Shown here piece after piece: positions 1 to 10,700 of a stretch of 64,000 bases of DNA. The DNA comes from Hemicordylus capensis. Lineage: Eukaryota > Chordata > Lepidosauria > Squamata > Cordylidae. A program made the translations under genes and the position numbers. The notes under the pieces were generated by a model. It worked only from the letters and a program-made list of their open reading frames with translations. It did no database searches and was not told the origin of the DNA. Numbering within the stretch: the first letter of the stretch is position 1; every line of letters begins with the position of its first letter. Where the stretch lies: positions 151,380,001 through 151,444,000 of the forward strand of contig NC_069659.1 of the NCBI RefSeq assembly GCF_027244095.1, in the 5' to 3' direction.

Positions 1-53
1 TCGGCCCGCGCCAGCAGCGTCTCGTCCAGGCTGGCGAAGATATTGCTCTGTAG
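1..53 (-). CDS. POU4F1: POU4F1 (BRN3A) exon 2, first 53 bases only
   Basis: This is the start of the second coding exon of the class IV POU-homeodomain transcription factor BRN3A, cut by the left window edge. Read on the minus strand from base 53 it encodes LQSNIFASLDETLLARA followed by a partial codon. This matches what I remember of vertebrate POU4F1 directly after the exon 1 peptide. A good acceptor (CTTGCAG, 60-54) precedes it, and exon 1 ends in phase 0, so the join reads PTPP-LQSN. The POU-specific domain and homeodomain, which bind DNA in sensory neuron and retinal ganglion nuclei, lie outside the window. Seen: sequence and splice site. Known: family identity. Confidence 0.95.
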
Positions 54-119
54 CTGCAAGCGACACAGAGAAACGGGGCAACGGGGCAGGCAAGAAGGAG
101 GGCAAGGAAGAGTGGTTGG

Positions 120-186
<67 letters not shown>

Positions 187-1144
187 AAAGAAAGAAAGAA
201 GCCATTAGAGAAATTAGTGGGGCGAAAGGAGACCCCAAGGAAGAAAGAAAGGGGGAGGTCAGCGATGGGGAAAAGGAAGGGCATTGCAAAGAGGAGGAGG
301 AGGGCATGAAACGTGGAAGGGGGAATGGAAAGACGATATAGAGAAGGACAGAGCGGGACGAAGGAGAAGCAAAGGAAAGGGAAAGAAACGAAGAGAGAAG
401 CGATAAGGGGGAGCGGGGAATGGACGAAGCAGGGGCATCATGGAAGAGCATAGGAGTGGCAGAGAATGGAAGGGGGGCGGTGGAGAGGCACCGAGGGATG
501 TTGATGGCAAGAAGAAGCGGTCGGAGAAATGAATCAGCGGGAGAAGAAGTTCGGAAGAGGGGTGGATGTGTTGGGACAAACCGGAGGGGCAGCCGGGGAA
601 GAGAGAACAGAGGGATGGACAGATCAGGAGGAGGAGGGATCGGGGAAGGAGGGGAAGGGAAGAGGAAAGCCAAGTGGTTAGGCAGAAGAAACGTGAAGAA
701 GTTTTTAATTGCAAGAAGAGAAAGGGGGGGGGGACCGCAAGGAGCAAGGCGAGGCAACGCAGGGGGCATCCGCGGCGGATCCAGGGCTGGAAAGTGCCGA
801 AGCAAGAAGGGTGTGCTCTGGAGTGGGGCTGGGGTGTCGCAGACACAAGGCGAGCGCATTCCTTGCGGGGCTCAAGTCCTACAGCGGACCGGGAAAGTAC
901 ACCGGGAGCCGGCTGGGGCGGGGGAAACAGTGGGAACCCCACTCCTTCTAAAGGATCCCAACTAGGGGAGCTGCAGAAGAAGGGGGAGGGAGAGAAGGCG
1001 CCGACGGGGCTGGCTGCGAGGCTGAGGCACACCATGCAGCAGAAAGAGAGAGGCACACACAGAGAGGGAAAGAGTGCGAGGAAAGGGGGGCAAGCGGGAG
1101 GAAAGGAGGGGGAGGGGGGGCCCGGCTGGCGGTGGGTCGCTTAC
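54..1144 (-). other. POU4F1: POU4F1 intron 1
   Basis: This 1.09-kb intron lies between POU4F1 coding exons 1 and 2. It is bounded by donor GTAAGC (from 1144 downward) and acceptor CTTGCAG ending at 54. The plus strand is almost pure purine in long stretches and contains a GAAA microsatellite, so the transcribed strand is pyrimidine-rich as far as the acceptor. The many long open frames here, on both strands, are low-complexity products rich in R, K, E, G or S, P, L and are not genes. Confidence 0.9.
121..205. repeat. (GAAA)n microsatellite in POU4F1 intron 1
   Basis: About 16-20 near-perfect GAAA units occur on the plus strand, with a slightly degraded right end near 185-205. On the transcribed strand this is a TTTC repeat beginning about 70 bases upstream of the exon 2 acceptor. 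It extends the polypyrimidine context of that splice site. Confidence 0.95.
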
Positions 1145-1267
1145 CGGCGGAGTTGGGAGACACGCTCTCCTTATTGCTTCCGAGCTGGAGTGCAGCGACG
1201 GGTACTTGTGCTCGGGGAGAGTGGGGTGCATGGCGAAGTGGGGCTGCTTGCTGTTCATGGACATCAT
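1145..1267 (-). CDS. POU4F1: POU4F1 (BRN3A) coding exon 1
   Basis: This exon encodes the 41-residue N-terminus of BRN3A, starting MMSMNSKQPHFAMHPTLPEH and containing the POU-IV box (KYPSLHSSSEAIRRACLP), a motif shared by BRN3A, BRN3B and BRN3C. It matches remembered vertebrate POU4F1 essentially residue for residue. The donor GTAAGC follows the codon for the last proline, so the exon ends in phase 0. The start is the double ATG at 1267. The frame stays open further upstream, but with no ATG before the GC-rich 5' UTR. The protein acts in the nucleus as a transcription factor for sensory neurons and retinal ganglion cells. The orientation puts the rest of the gene left of the window. Confidence 0.97.
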
Positions 1268-1900
1268 CTTGAAGGCTTGGTGTGTATCAAAAATGAAAAA
1301 TAAAAATAAAGGAAAATTTAGGGGGAGGGGCGGGCGGGAGAAAAAGCAAACGAAATCCACCAAAGGCGCCGCAAGCGTGCGGGGCAGAAAAAGCCTCTCC
1401 TAGCGCCGGAGCTTAACGCGGCTGCAGCAGCAGCAGCAACAACAGCGGCGGCGGCGGCACATCCGAAGCTGCTGGTGCTTGGAGCTCCCCGGGAGCGCGC
1501 ACGCCGAGCCTCCCTCCAAGCCTCGCCGTCTGACTTATCTGCCTGCTCTATCCCAGGGCTGGCAGGAGATGCGCTCTGCTTACACCTGAGCCCCACATCC
1601 CGTGGCTCCCGACCGGCTCTCCCTCTCGCGAGAACTTGCGACTCCAGTTTTGACAGACGTGCCTCGTCTCCCTCCTCCTCCCTCCTCCCCTCCCCCTCCC
1701 CCTCCCTCCCCCACCACCCCGATGCATTTCCCTGCTCACGTCTAACCAGCGCCGGAGTCTGCCGCTAGTGACAAAGGCCAAGGCAGCTGCTGGTACACCT
1801 GGAGCTCTCCAGCACGTGTGCCACTGGCACACGGACAGATGTGTTTATCTGTGCAGGGGGGGAATCTAGACCCTGCGCCTGTGTGTTCGCACAGATAAGC
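1268..1900 (-). promoter_or_regulatory. POU4F1: POU4F1 5' UTR and proximal promoter region
   Basis: This stretch directly upstream of the POU4F1 start is GC-rich from about 1340 to 1760, CpG-rich, with CAG and CGG runs near 1421-1458 and a CT-rich tract at 1670-1720. Next to the ATG is an AT-rich leader (1285-1320). I cannot place the transcription start or a TATA box with confidence. The regulatory call rests on position and composition. Confidence 0.6.
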
Positions 1901-3208
1901 AATGGCAACGGCATGTAGATCTCTTGCACCAGAAGAGGTGCAGCTCAGTAGATGTGCCGTGGATAAAAGATGGGTTAGTGTGTTTGTATATTTTCTTACC
2001 GTTGTTATGATCAGGAGCGCCGTTGTAGATCCTCAGTCTTTTTGTTGCGATTTATATGCTTTCATGATTGCTATTTTGATTTCATATCATTACAATAAGT
2101 AATTATGTACTTATTTTCCATCTATTATTAGTACTGTTGGTATTATTAAAGCTATCATTTATTCTAGAGTTATTGTCGTGGTTGCATTCGGTGGGCCCAG
2201 CGCTTTCTCCTTTTTTCTCAGCCGGTCTACAGCTCCTTCAAACGGAAGTATTTGAATTTAAATTGAATTTAACTGAATTAGTTCCACTGACTTCAAAAGG
2301 TTCATTGACACCCCACTCCTATAACATATCTCTTGGGTGGGGAGGGGAAAGCCAATCGAAATCAAGAGGGCTTGCTTCCTGGTAAGGGTACAGTATTTAG
2401 GATTGGACTGTAAGGCTGAGATCCTATTAAAAAATCCTCTTTTTTGTTTATTAAAGGAAGGAAGTTTTACTGAAGTCAATGGGATTCCTTCCTCCAAGTA
2501 AACGTGATGAGGATCGAGTTACCAAGAACCAGTTTTAACTCAGGATCCTGGGTGTACCTGACTTGTGGGCAGGGAGGGTCGGATCCTTCCTTCCAGAAAA
2601 GGAACTTGTATAATTCACAGCATTTCCATAGATGCAATTGTCTTTTTGTATAGGTGTTATTTTTCCAGAGCCCAGCCCTCCGCTTTGCCCTCTCCTACAT
2701 TCCTACACTGGGTATTTTTGTGCTCCCCGCTCCTGATTTGTCATGTTTTCGTTTGTCAGTCACTGCATCCTTCAACCTGCTTTTGAGAATGAATCATTTT
2801 GGAATGTTTTTCCTTCTACATGTATATGGGCTTGGTGGGGGGGGGGGGCGGTCTGAAGCAAGTCAACGCCTAGTGATACCCACGCAATTCCATGCGGAAA
2901 CACCTGACGACTCGAGGTTTGCTTTGTTTATTTGTTTGTAATTCTTTTGTCAGCCATCCCGAAAGGAGAGCCTTGTCTCCACCTCCAGAAAGTGCTTTGT
3001 GGGCAGCAAACGCTGCTCTCTCCTCGGCTTCTTATGATCAGCTAGATAGTTGGATCTCAATCGAGACTGATTCCAAGTATGCGCCTGTGTGTGCACGCGT
3101 ACAAACGACCAGCTGAGAACTAGAGAAGTCTGGCTCTTACAGCTATTGAGTGGGAGGGAGGGCCAAAGAGGAAGGTGGGGGGAGGCTGCGGATGGGTGTG
3201 TGTGTGTA

Positions 3209-3291
<83 letters not shown>

Positions 3292-3484
3292 CTGCCACTG
3301 GCTGTAGGCGAGCACGCTTGGCTGGTAGTACATTTTATTAGAATGAAAGGAACAGGCTTCTAAGTGCATCTGCTTAGGACCCCTCTTCTGCCCCTTGCAC
3401 CCCTCTGCCCCCAGGGTTTTATTTCAGTTACTATTGTCACTTGATTTACGTAGTCAGAGATCTCTTCCTAAGGACCAGGTCAAT
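1901..3484. other. POU4F1 upstream intergenic stretch, no gene seen
   Basis: No coding exon or clear transposon is visible, apart from the compound TG/AG microsatellite at 3194-3287. The part at 2000-2170 is AT-rich and apparently single-copy, with homeodomain-type cores such as TAATTA near 2099. That is the sort of sequence expected of a conserved upstream element, but I cannot test conservation here. Confidence 0.5.
3194..3287. repeat. compound (TG)n(AG)n microsatellite
   Basis: A TG run with one interruption (about 3195-3231) passes directly into an AG run (about 3232-3287). The open frames across it on both strands are repeat artefacts (CVCV, RERE, LSLS). Confidence 0.97.
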
Positions 3485-3640
3485 TGCCTTATGCATTCTA
3501 GCAACAAACCTGTGAGGTAGGTCCCTATTGTTCCCATTTTATGGAATTAAAACCGAGGCTGAGTGATAAGATTGTCCGGCTAGTCTAGTGCAATCCAAAT
3601 TGAAATCCATTTGCTAGTTCTGGTTTGCCCCCAAAGCAAA
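3485..3640. repeat. MIR-like ancient SINE fragment
   Basis: The core resembles MIR and other CORE-SINEs: a GTGAGGTAGGT block, then CCCATTTTATGGAATTAAAA, then GAGGCTGAGTGATAAGATTG. This is the typical order seen in old MIR copies. It is very diverged and the family is inferred from memory of the consensus. Confidence 0.45.
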
Positions 3641-5649
3641 ACATTATAACTGTGACCATGGGATCGTGGGGCGGGGAAGGTGATTTATTCGCTTTGAAGG
3701 AGCGTTCTTCTTTGCCGCTCACTAAAGTGTTTGACTGAGCCCTCGATGACAATCCCAAGAGAATGGGCCCGGTAAACTCCCCATAGAGCTCTGCCCCCCC
3801 CCCTCTTTCTCAGAAGCACTTCACCGCTGCAATACTACGTCCTAAGGTGTATGCAAAATAATTTGAATAAAGGAGGGAGGTGGGCTTTGGGTGGGAGGAG
3901 AGTGTTGACAAGGTCCCCCACCTTCAAGGAGCGATGGGTTAGTCTACGTTTCATGCACCGAGATTTGTGTACACACGCACGCTACGAAAACCCACATTTT
4001 CCATCACATGCCTTCTTCCCCCTGTTTCTCCTGCAGCCAAAGCGGCTATGGTGCTCATTAATTTCTGTCTTCATCCTTGAATGCATCCCTTGGGGTTCCT
4101 GAATTCAAATTTATCTCGGTGAAGTATGTCCTGGGAACTAAAACATTCTGATCTGTTGTGGATGAGGGGTTGGGAGGAGGACAGGCATTATTTATCTTGT
4201 TAATTCTATATGATCGCTAATTATTGTTCTCTTATTAAAGACTTATGGTTGCTTCTGGCTTGAGTTGTCTTGTCTTCAGATCTTCAGTTTACAAATGATG
4301 CCTCTGATCGATTGTTTGGAACAGACCAAGCCACGGGAAACGGACCTTACAGCCTGCCACGAAAGAATAGCGTTTGGGTATGTGGCCAGGGTCTTTAGAG
4401 AAACCTGGGAAGTTGGAAATCTTGTACAGGAAGTTGGCCCAGCCAGAATATTCTCCTTATTCCCATGGCACCAACCATACTAGAAGCAGTCTCAGATGTG
4501 ACATTTTAAGTGTGGTGAAAGTGCTTTGAACACGTTTGCTACATTGTGAGGCTTTTGGTTTCAGAGCAGAGAATGGGTGTTCAAACCAGTTCCATCACAC
4601 TTTCCATGTCTTTCTTGACTTCACCCTAATATTCCGGACCAACTCAACTGAAACAGCCTTATTTACAAACTGTGACTTCGTAAGGAGTTCATTGTTGCGG
4701 CCTTTGAGATGGTTCTTGATGTTGACTAGAGTTTCCCAATGATGGTGCAGGCCTTTTCCTTGGCACCAAAGTATACTCTATGGGAATTCAGAGGTATATG
4801 GTCACAGATGCATTTGGACTGCCCTAAGAATGTAAACATATCTCTAATCAATCTTCTTAAATCCTACAAGTCAGAGCAGAGAAACCTTGACATACTTGCC
4901 GGAGAGAGGCACCAAAAAGGCACCAAGTGAAGGTTGATTTCGAGAACCATTTACAAGATCGGAAGACATAAGTTCATCTCCCCCCCCTCCATCATTCCTT
5001 TGATTAAATTAATACATTCACTTTCTTTTGCTGGCAACAGAAATGATATTTGCTTTTTGCTGAAAATATTTTTGCAGTATCTCTGCAAAATCTTTTCAGT
5101 ATCTCTGCCGTTTCAACTCCACACCCAATCCTAAACATTATTATTGGATGTCCCCAAAAGCGATATGAAAATCATTATTACTCTCAAGGGCTATGCTTGG
5201 TCTGGGTCTGCTTTTCCTGTGGGAAGGAGAAGTCCCTTTAAGAAGCCAACAAGAAGGGAGACTATTGACCGTCTATATTCTGCTAGGTTTTTTCCAGGCT
5301 GGAAGTACAGTTGCATCATAACTCACTGTAACGAAGAGTCTTAAATATATTTAACATACACTTCATATTATGTTTACTGTAACCAAGGGAAATCAGCGGC
5401 AGGGATGGTTAGGGTAAGGAGCTTCTCAGCTACTAGATCAGCGCGTTTTCAGGAACTCTTATTGCTGGACAGCTCCATTCACGTCAGATCATCGCGCCTA
5501 AGGAAGCGAAACAGAAGCCCCTGATGCCAGTTATTTGGGAGGAAGACATAAAGTCGAAATATCCGTTGGTGTAAGTTTCCCAGTTGCACAGGGTTCTTCG
5601 TCAGGCATTATCTAGCACTCAAGCTTGTCAATGCATGGTATCGTGTCAT

Positions 5650-5703
<54 letters not shown>

Positions 5704-7100
5704 AGATGGGTTAAAAGTTGTATTTCGCCTAAAAAAAAAATCTCATCGATGGAAATAAAAACATCTTCATGTTACCAGAGGACAGCCAACATTCCACCTT
5801 TAAGGCGCCTAAGCAAGATCACAGGCGAGTTGTCTTCTGCCTTCAGCAATCCAGAATAATTACCACCACCTTGTTCCCAATTCACACACACTGAAATCCC
5901 CATTCCACCCATAAACGATTGAAAGGGTGTGGAGAAAGCTATCCTTTCCTGCTCTTGAACCATTCCGATAGCGAGTAGGATGGGCTACTCTGGATAGCTA
6001 GTCTGTGTTCCATGACCGCGATATTGTTGACAAAGGACTTCTTCATTAGGGTGAAATAATAGTCAGGGTGGTTAAAATGTGAAGGGCGGAGCAGAGGTTC
6101 CCCCTATTCTTTCCGTACATTTTAATGTCGCTACACTTCTAATCTGGTTCTTGATGGTAAACAGGAGGAGTTCAGGATATGGTGGTTATTTTGGATTAGG
6201 CCGTGGTTCGGAGGAGGAGGAGGAGACTGACCTTCCCTCACTGAGACCTGCCATTGTTTTCAGCGGGTGGGAATGGGTCACTATCACTTATTATGGTGGT
6301 ATATTTCCAGACCCGAGCTCTCTTGTCTCTTCTCTCCTGCCGAGGGCGAAGGGAAGGGATTACATACAGGAGCTGGAGTTGTAACTGAAGTCCCCAAGGT
6401 CCCTTTTTCTTCTTCTCTGCCTCCCTTCCCCAAGCAGTGCCTCCCTCCAACAGCACAGACCCTTCCACAAATACCATTTCCCCTCCCGGAACCTGCCTGC
6501 CCGAAGTATGCCCCTCCCCCGGGCCTCCTCATATATTTTAATTCTCGCTTTTATTCCTAATGGATACCTCTTCCATGCTCATGAATACTGATGGTCATAA
6601 GCACTCAGGCTTGGAGGGCCCAAGTTCGTGGGAGACTCGGCTGGAGGAGAGTTCTGTTTTTATGAGCCAGTGTGGTCAATAAAATCAGAGTGAGACAAGT
6701 ATATTTCACATAAGAGGCAGATTACAGGGACAGAGGCAAGTACGTCTCTCTCCTCTCCTTTCCTCTTCCACATGCTGGAAACAAGAAGGTTCCCTTAACC
6801 GTAGGAACCACCTAACTGGATAAGATCTGAAAGCAGCACTTTCCCCCGCCCCCAATCCCCAGTAAAAAGCACTTCTACAGATATTACTATGTGGAACCCA
6901 TTATCGCTGTTTTCTCTGTACAAAAATGCTACAAAATATCTGTAACCTAAATAGGGGGTGGGGTGGGGATTAACTTTATCATGGCACCATACCTTACTAG
7001 AGTTTCCAAAATAAGAATACACCTGATGGTCATGGGCAGAGTAACTCACAGTATTAACATTTCTAGGGGGAAAGGGGGAACATATTCTATTATAAAATAA
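3641..7100. other. intergenic, no gene or clear transposon seen
   Basis: This is mostly unremarkable single-copy sequence. The AT-rich stretch around 4180-4250 and a purine-rich patch around 6200-6230 are the only local features besides the AG repeat at 5654-5701. Open frames here are short and match nothing I recognise. It lies 2.4-5.8 kb upstream of the POU4F1 start, so regulatory elements are possible but unproven. Confidence 0.4.
5654..5701. repeat. (AG)n microsatellite
   Basis: About 24 perfect AG units. Confidence 0.97.
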
Positions 7101-7293
7101 AAGGTAAAGTGTGCCGTCAAGTCGATTTCAACTCCTGGAGCCCACAGAACCTTGTGGTTTTCTTTTGGTAAAATATAGGAGGGGTTTACCCTTGCCTCCT
7201 CCTGCGCAGTATGAGATATAGTACCAGCGGGGATTTAAACCGGTAACCTTCTGCTTGTTAGTTAAGCATTTCCCCGCAGCGCCACTTAAGGTG
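7101..7293 (-). mobile_element. tRNA-derived SINE, near complete
   Basis: Read on the minus strand it starts with a tRNA-like head: an A box with GCGCTGCGGGGAAATG and a B-box-like GGTTTAAATCCCCGC (about 7224-7243). The body follows, ending in the tail complementary to AAGGTAAAGTGTGCCGTCAA. I remember this body as a very common squamate SINE. It lies 5.8 kb upstream of the POU4F1 start. Confidence 0.85.
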
Positions 7294-8734
7294 ACTATAT
7301 GGGGGACACACACCGTTTTCTTGATTTCAGTGGCGCTTGCTTTCTGCTTAGTTGCTGAAGGCTGATAATCCAAGTCTAACAGCACAAACCATTCTTTTTT
7401 TAAATTCAAAAGGAAGTCCCATTGAAGTTCCTCCAAGGAGGCTTACACATGAGTAAGTGTGTTTCGGAATGCAGCCCAAATGTCGTCTCCTCATCACTAG
7501 GACTTACTCAGCAGAAAGTCCCAGTGAGTTCAGTGCGACTTGCTTTCTAATTCCAGGCAGGCCTGCTTTAAAAAGGAATAAGTCACATTGAACTTAGTGG
7601 CATTTACTTCTGAGCAAAAATCTGCCTTTGGATCCAGGCCCAGAGCTCTCCTTCAAGTTCAAGACTTCAAGTTTAGGGCAGGGGAGACCACACCAAAAAA
7701 AAAAATAGAGGAGGGGCAGGTTTTGCTTTCCATTACTTGATTGCTTTCCATTACCATCCTGACACTAATCACCTGCACCCAATCCACAAATCGGCTATAC
7801 TAGACAAAGTATCTTGCACTGCTTTTCTAAACACCTTTGCTTGAAAGTCTAACGTCCAAATGTTAGGTTTCCGACTGTATCCCTCCGACTTCGGAACTGA
7901 GTTGGAGCCAAGTACTGATCTGTAGCTCGCATGATTTATGTGTTTGCCACAGTTTAATCGAAGAGCTGATTCGCGCATGCATGTTCATCACCTGATGGCA
8001 ACGGTGACCTCCAGGTGTGAACGAGCCATCAACGACCAACCCCAGGACTGGAACTGTGACTTTGACACTGGACTGGCGTCACTTCAGCCACCCATTATGC
8101 GTTTGGATGGAACCACTTAGGAGCTAAGGATCGAGTGACGGGGTAGCTTGGCTTTCTGGATTCCTGGGACAGCTACAACAGACAAGAAAGAGATCCCGTA
8201 CGTTTACTAGAAATCAAGATTAAACAAAACTGGCTTCCCTTCACCAGATCGAGAGCGGGTGTAGGGAGCGAACCCCACCAATCTACCTTAAAACAAATCC
8301 CTACGGTTGAATGCACAAAAAGTCTTTCCATGTCCTAATGAGGACATTCCCCGACAACAGCAAGGCCCTGCTAATTAAGCGATGCGCAAGCTGCAACGAT
8401 GGCTTTTGCAGCCAAAGTGTAGAATGTTGTCATATTAAATATGGAAAAGCTTGATTGTGATTTCGAGCCCCAAGGCAGCGCCAATGTCCCCTTAAGGGAG
8501 CCAGAAGAGCGAGGGCGGAGGCAGCGAGTTGGGAGAGGCGCGTGGTGTGAGTAGCTCTGAGAAAGTCTGTGCTGATTGAAAACGGCACGTGCCAACTTAA
8601 AGCACATACACACCCCTCCACCCCCCACCACACACTGTGTGGGCCGATCCCGCCAGACAATGGTTGCAATGCCACGCACACTTATCGGGGAGTGTGTCCC
8701 ACTAAACATCCTAGGACTTACTTCCGGGGGAAAC
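7294..8734. other. intergenic, no gene seen
   Basis: Nothing recognisable is present except a short A-rich tract near 7695. The frames that stay open across 8371-8736 have no family resemblance. Confidence 0.4.
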
Positions 8735-9080
8735 ACTCCTGGGACTGCCTGTTAGCCCCCTTTGAGGTCCCGGGGGTGTGGAGGCCCTGGATTTCAGCCC
8801 GGGGTAAGAGCACCATTGCTCTAAAGTAATTGTAGCGCACAATTACTTGGGAGTCATCAACCCGTTTCACACAGCAACCCGTTTCACACAGTGGCCCACC
8901 AGATGCCTCTGGGGAGCCCACAGGGAAGAGGCGAGTTCATGCCCAACTGCTATATAGTGACATCTAAATCGCTAAATCCGTCTAACTTTAGTGTCCAGCA
9001 GGATATATTTCCCAGCAATGGTGCTCTGACCCCAGGCTGAAGTCCGGGGCCTCCACACCCCCTGGGGGCCCTAAGCTTGC
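8735..9080. mobile_element. foldback DNA element, imperfect inverted repeat
   Basis: Bases 8757-8820 reappear as the reverse complement at about 9013-9072. The shared segment includes GGGGTGTGGAGGCCC and its partner GGGCCTCCACACCCC, plus AGAGCACCATTGCT and AGCAATGGTGCTCT. The roughly 60-base arms are about 195 bases apart and the loop contains a CR1 3' fragment. The superfamily and exact ends are unresolved. Confidence 0.6.
8860..8945 (-). mobile_element. CR1 LINE 3' end fragment
   Basis: The segment contains the 3'-UTR stretch present in the fuller CR1 copies of this window (GTTTCACACAGTGGCCCACC and GATGCCTCTGGGGAGCCCAC). A 17-base unit around CAACCCGTTTCACACAG is duplicated in tandem (8859-8894). 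It sits inside the loop of the surrounding foldback element. Confidence 0.75.
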
Positions 9081-9339
9081 CCAGAGTGGTGTGGTCGCTA
9101 CTGGCCCCGCACTGCGCCAGGCGGCCCAGTGTGATTATGACCGGTGCTTTAGAGACAGAGCAGGGAGTGGGGAAAGAATTATGTGGGATGGGAATAGTTA
9201 ATTTGCCTGTCGAAATGTTTCTGCTATTGCATATTTGCATGGATATAACTCTTTTATATTCTTGCATTCTTGTGAGTTCAGTTGCTGTTTGTGCCCTCAC
9301 CTGCTAATAATATTGTGTTTGTCTCGGTGTGCGTAGGCA

Positions 9340-9437
9340 GATGATGTTTAACTTGCAGGAGGGGGGATCCAGGGGGGTGAGGGCTGAGGGGGGCTCCAAA
9401 GGCCTTTAGGTCCAGGCTCCCAAATTACCTAAGTGCA
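9340..9437. mobile_element. single end of a hAT-like element
   Basis: The end GGTCCAGGCTCCCAAATTAC, followed by a terminal CACCTCTG, resembles the right arm of the foldback element at 19124-19612 (GTCCAGGCACCCAGATTACC). Only one end is visible. Confidence 0.4.
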
Positions 9438-10554
9438 CCTCTGCTTCCCAGCCATAAACAATGCCCAGGATCAGGCTCCACTTCTCCTGGGGTCGACTGA
9501 GCTGAAGAGTTAAGTCTGCCACCGCTCTCTTCTATTGAAACTGGACTGGTTGAACCATGCATGTTCACTCCCTGACCAGGGTCATGTCAAGGTAGTGACT
9601 TGGATGTATGAATGGGTGATCTCCCATATCAAGCAGGACGGAATCACCCAGTGGCCCCCCCCCACACACACACACACACTGGTCACAGAAGTGAGGGGAC
9701 AAGCTGTGCCTCATTTATGTTACATTTCTGAAACTGAGTTGAGGTGGGAGAATGGACTTGTGGGGAGCCCATTCTGTCTTGGATCGCCTCAACAACGTTC
9801 CCCCCCCCTTTAATGGATCTCCGTGTGCATGTTCAGTCCGGAGCCACCGAGTCTTGAATTAATTCAGAGCTGGGTCACGGATGCGACTACAGAACTCTTT
9901 GTTTTTGTTTCTGCCCCCTCCCCGCCCCCCCCCTTTTACTGGGCACATGGCTAGTGGAAGCTAAATCTGTAAACCGATTCCATTGAAAAGTATTGGGTGT
10001 GAGTTGACACGAACCCTCTATGATGTTACTATATGCGTGATGGCCCATTCAGACATGCAAGTCATCTGAGGTGTTGCAGTCATCAAACGATGCACTTGGA
10101 TGTGGAACCAGCCTTCAGCTTCTATTGCATGGTGCATACTGCCTTCTAGAACTGAACTCCATTTCACGTGTCTTGCAGTTCCGTAAGTATCAGAATCCTG
10201 CATTAGGCCGTCGTATTTCCACTCTGGCCAGTTTCACATGCAGGGCTGGCCTTCTGTCCGGTACCTGGAGGAGGAGGAGGCGGGTCCCGCCCCCGCTTAG
10301 GAACGGCTGAAACACGTTTCCCCAAAAGGAGCTGCAAGGGGAGGAGATCGATTAGAAGTGAAAATGTAAATGCCATCCGAGAGGTTTGGGCTTGCCAAAA
10401 AACTAGAGCGAACGAGCTGTACTCCAGTCCCCAAGCACCCCCGCCCCGCCTGTTTTCTTTCTCCTCTCTGTGCAAATCGGAACACATTCAGGGGGAAGTG
10501 GAAGGGGGAGGGGGAGGGAAGAGACTGGGAAATAGTTGCCTTGTCATGTAACAC

Positions 10555-10700
10555 ATTGCGCTGATTTATTATAAAATTTTAACGAAATCATGCATATTTC
10601 AACAGCCTTTAATCACTGCATGAAAATTTAATTCATGAACTGTAGCACGTTTAAATAAATGAAGTGTTAATTCATTAGGATTAATTAATTTGTTAAAGGA
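10555..10700. promoter_or_regulatory. candidate POU/homeodomain enhancer upstream of POU4F1
   Basis: This is a single-copy, strongly AT-rich block packed with homeodomain-type sites: ATGCATATTTC near 10591, TTTAATTCATGA near 10626, TTAATTCATTAGG near 10667 and GATTAATTAAT at 10679-10689. The last differs at one position from the BRN3 consensus GMATWATTWAT as I remember it. It lies about 9.4 kb upstream of the POU4F1 start, a gene known to bind its own upstream region. Function is inferred from composition and position only. Confidence 0.4.

Noticed and set aside
43-1303. Several long open frames (88 to 265 codons) on both strands
   Set aside because: They lie in the purine-rich POU4F1 intron and encode low-complexity peptides. 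The only real coding sequence here is POU4F1 exon 1 and the start of exon 2.
1268-1363. N-terminal extension of POU4F1 in the open frame upstream of the double ATG
   Set aside because: The frame is open, but I see no upstream ATG, and remembered orthologues start at MMSMNSK.
2950-3369. Open frames through 3190-3287 on both strands
   Set aside because: They are translations of the TG and AG repeats.
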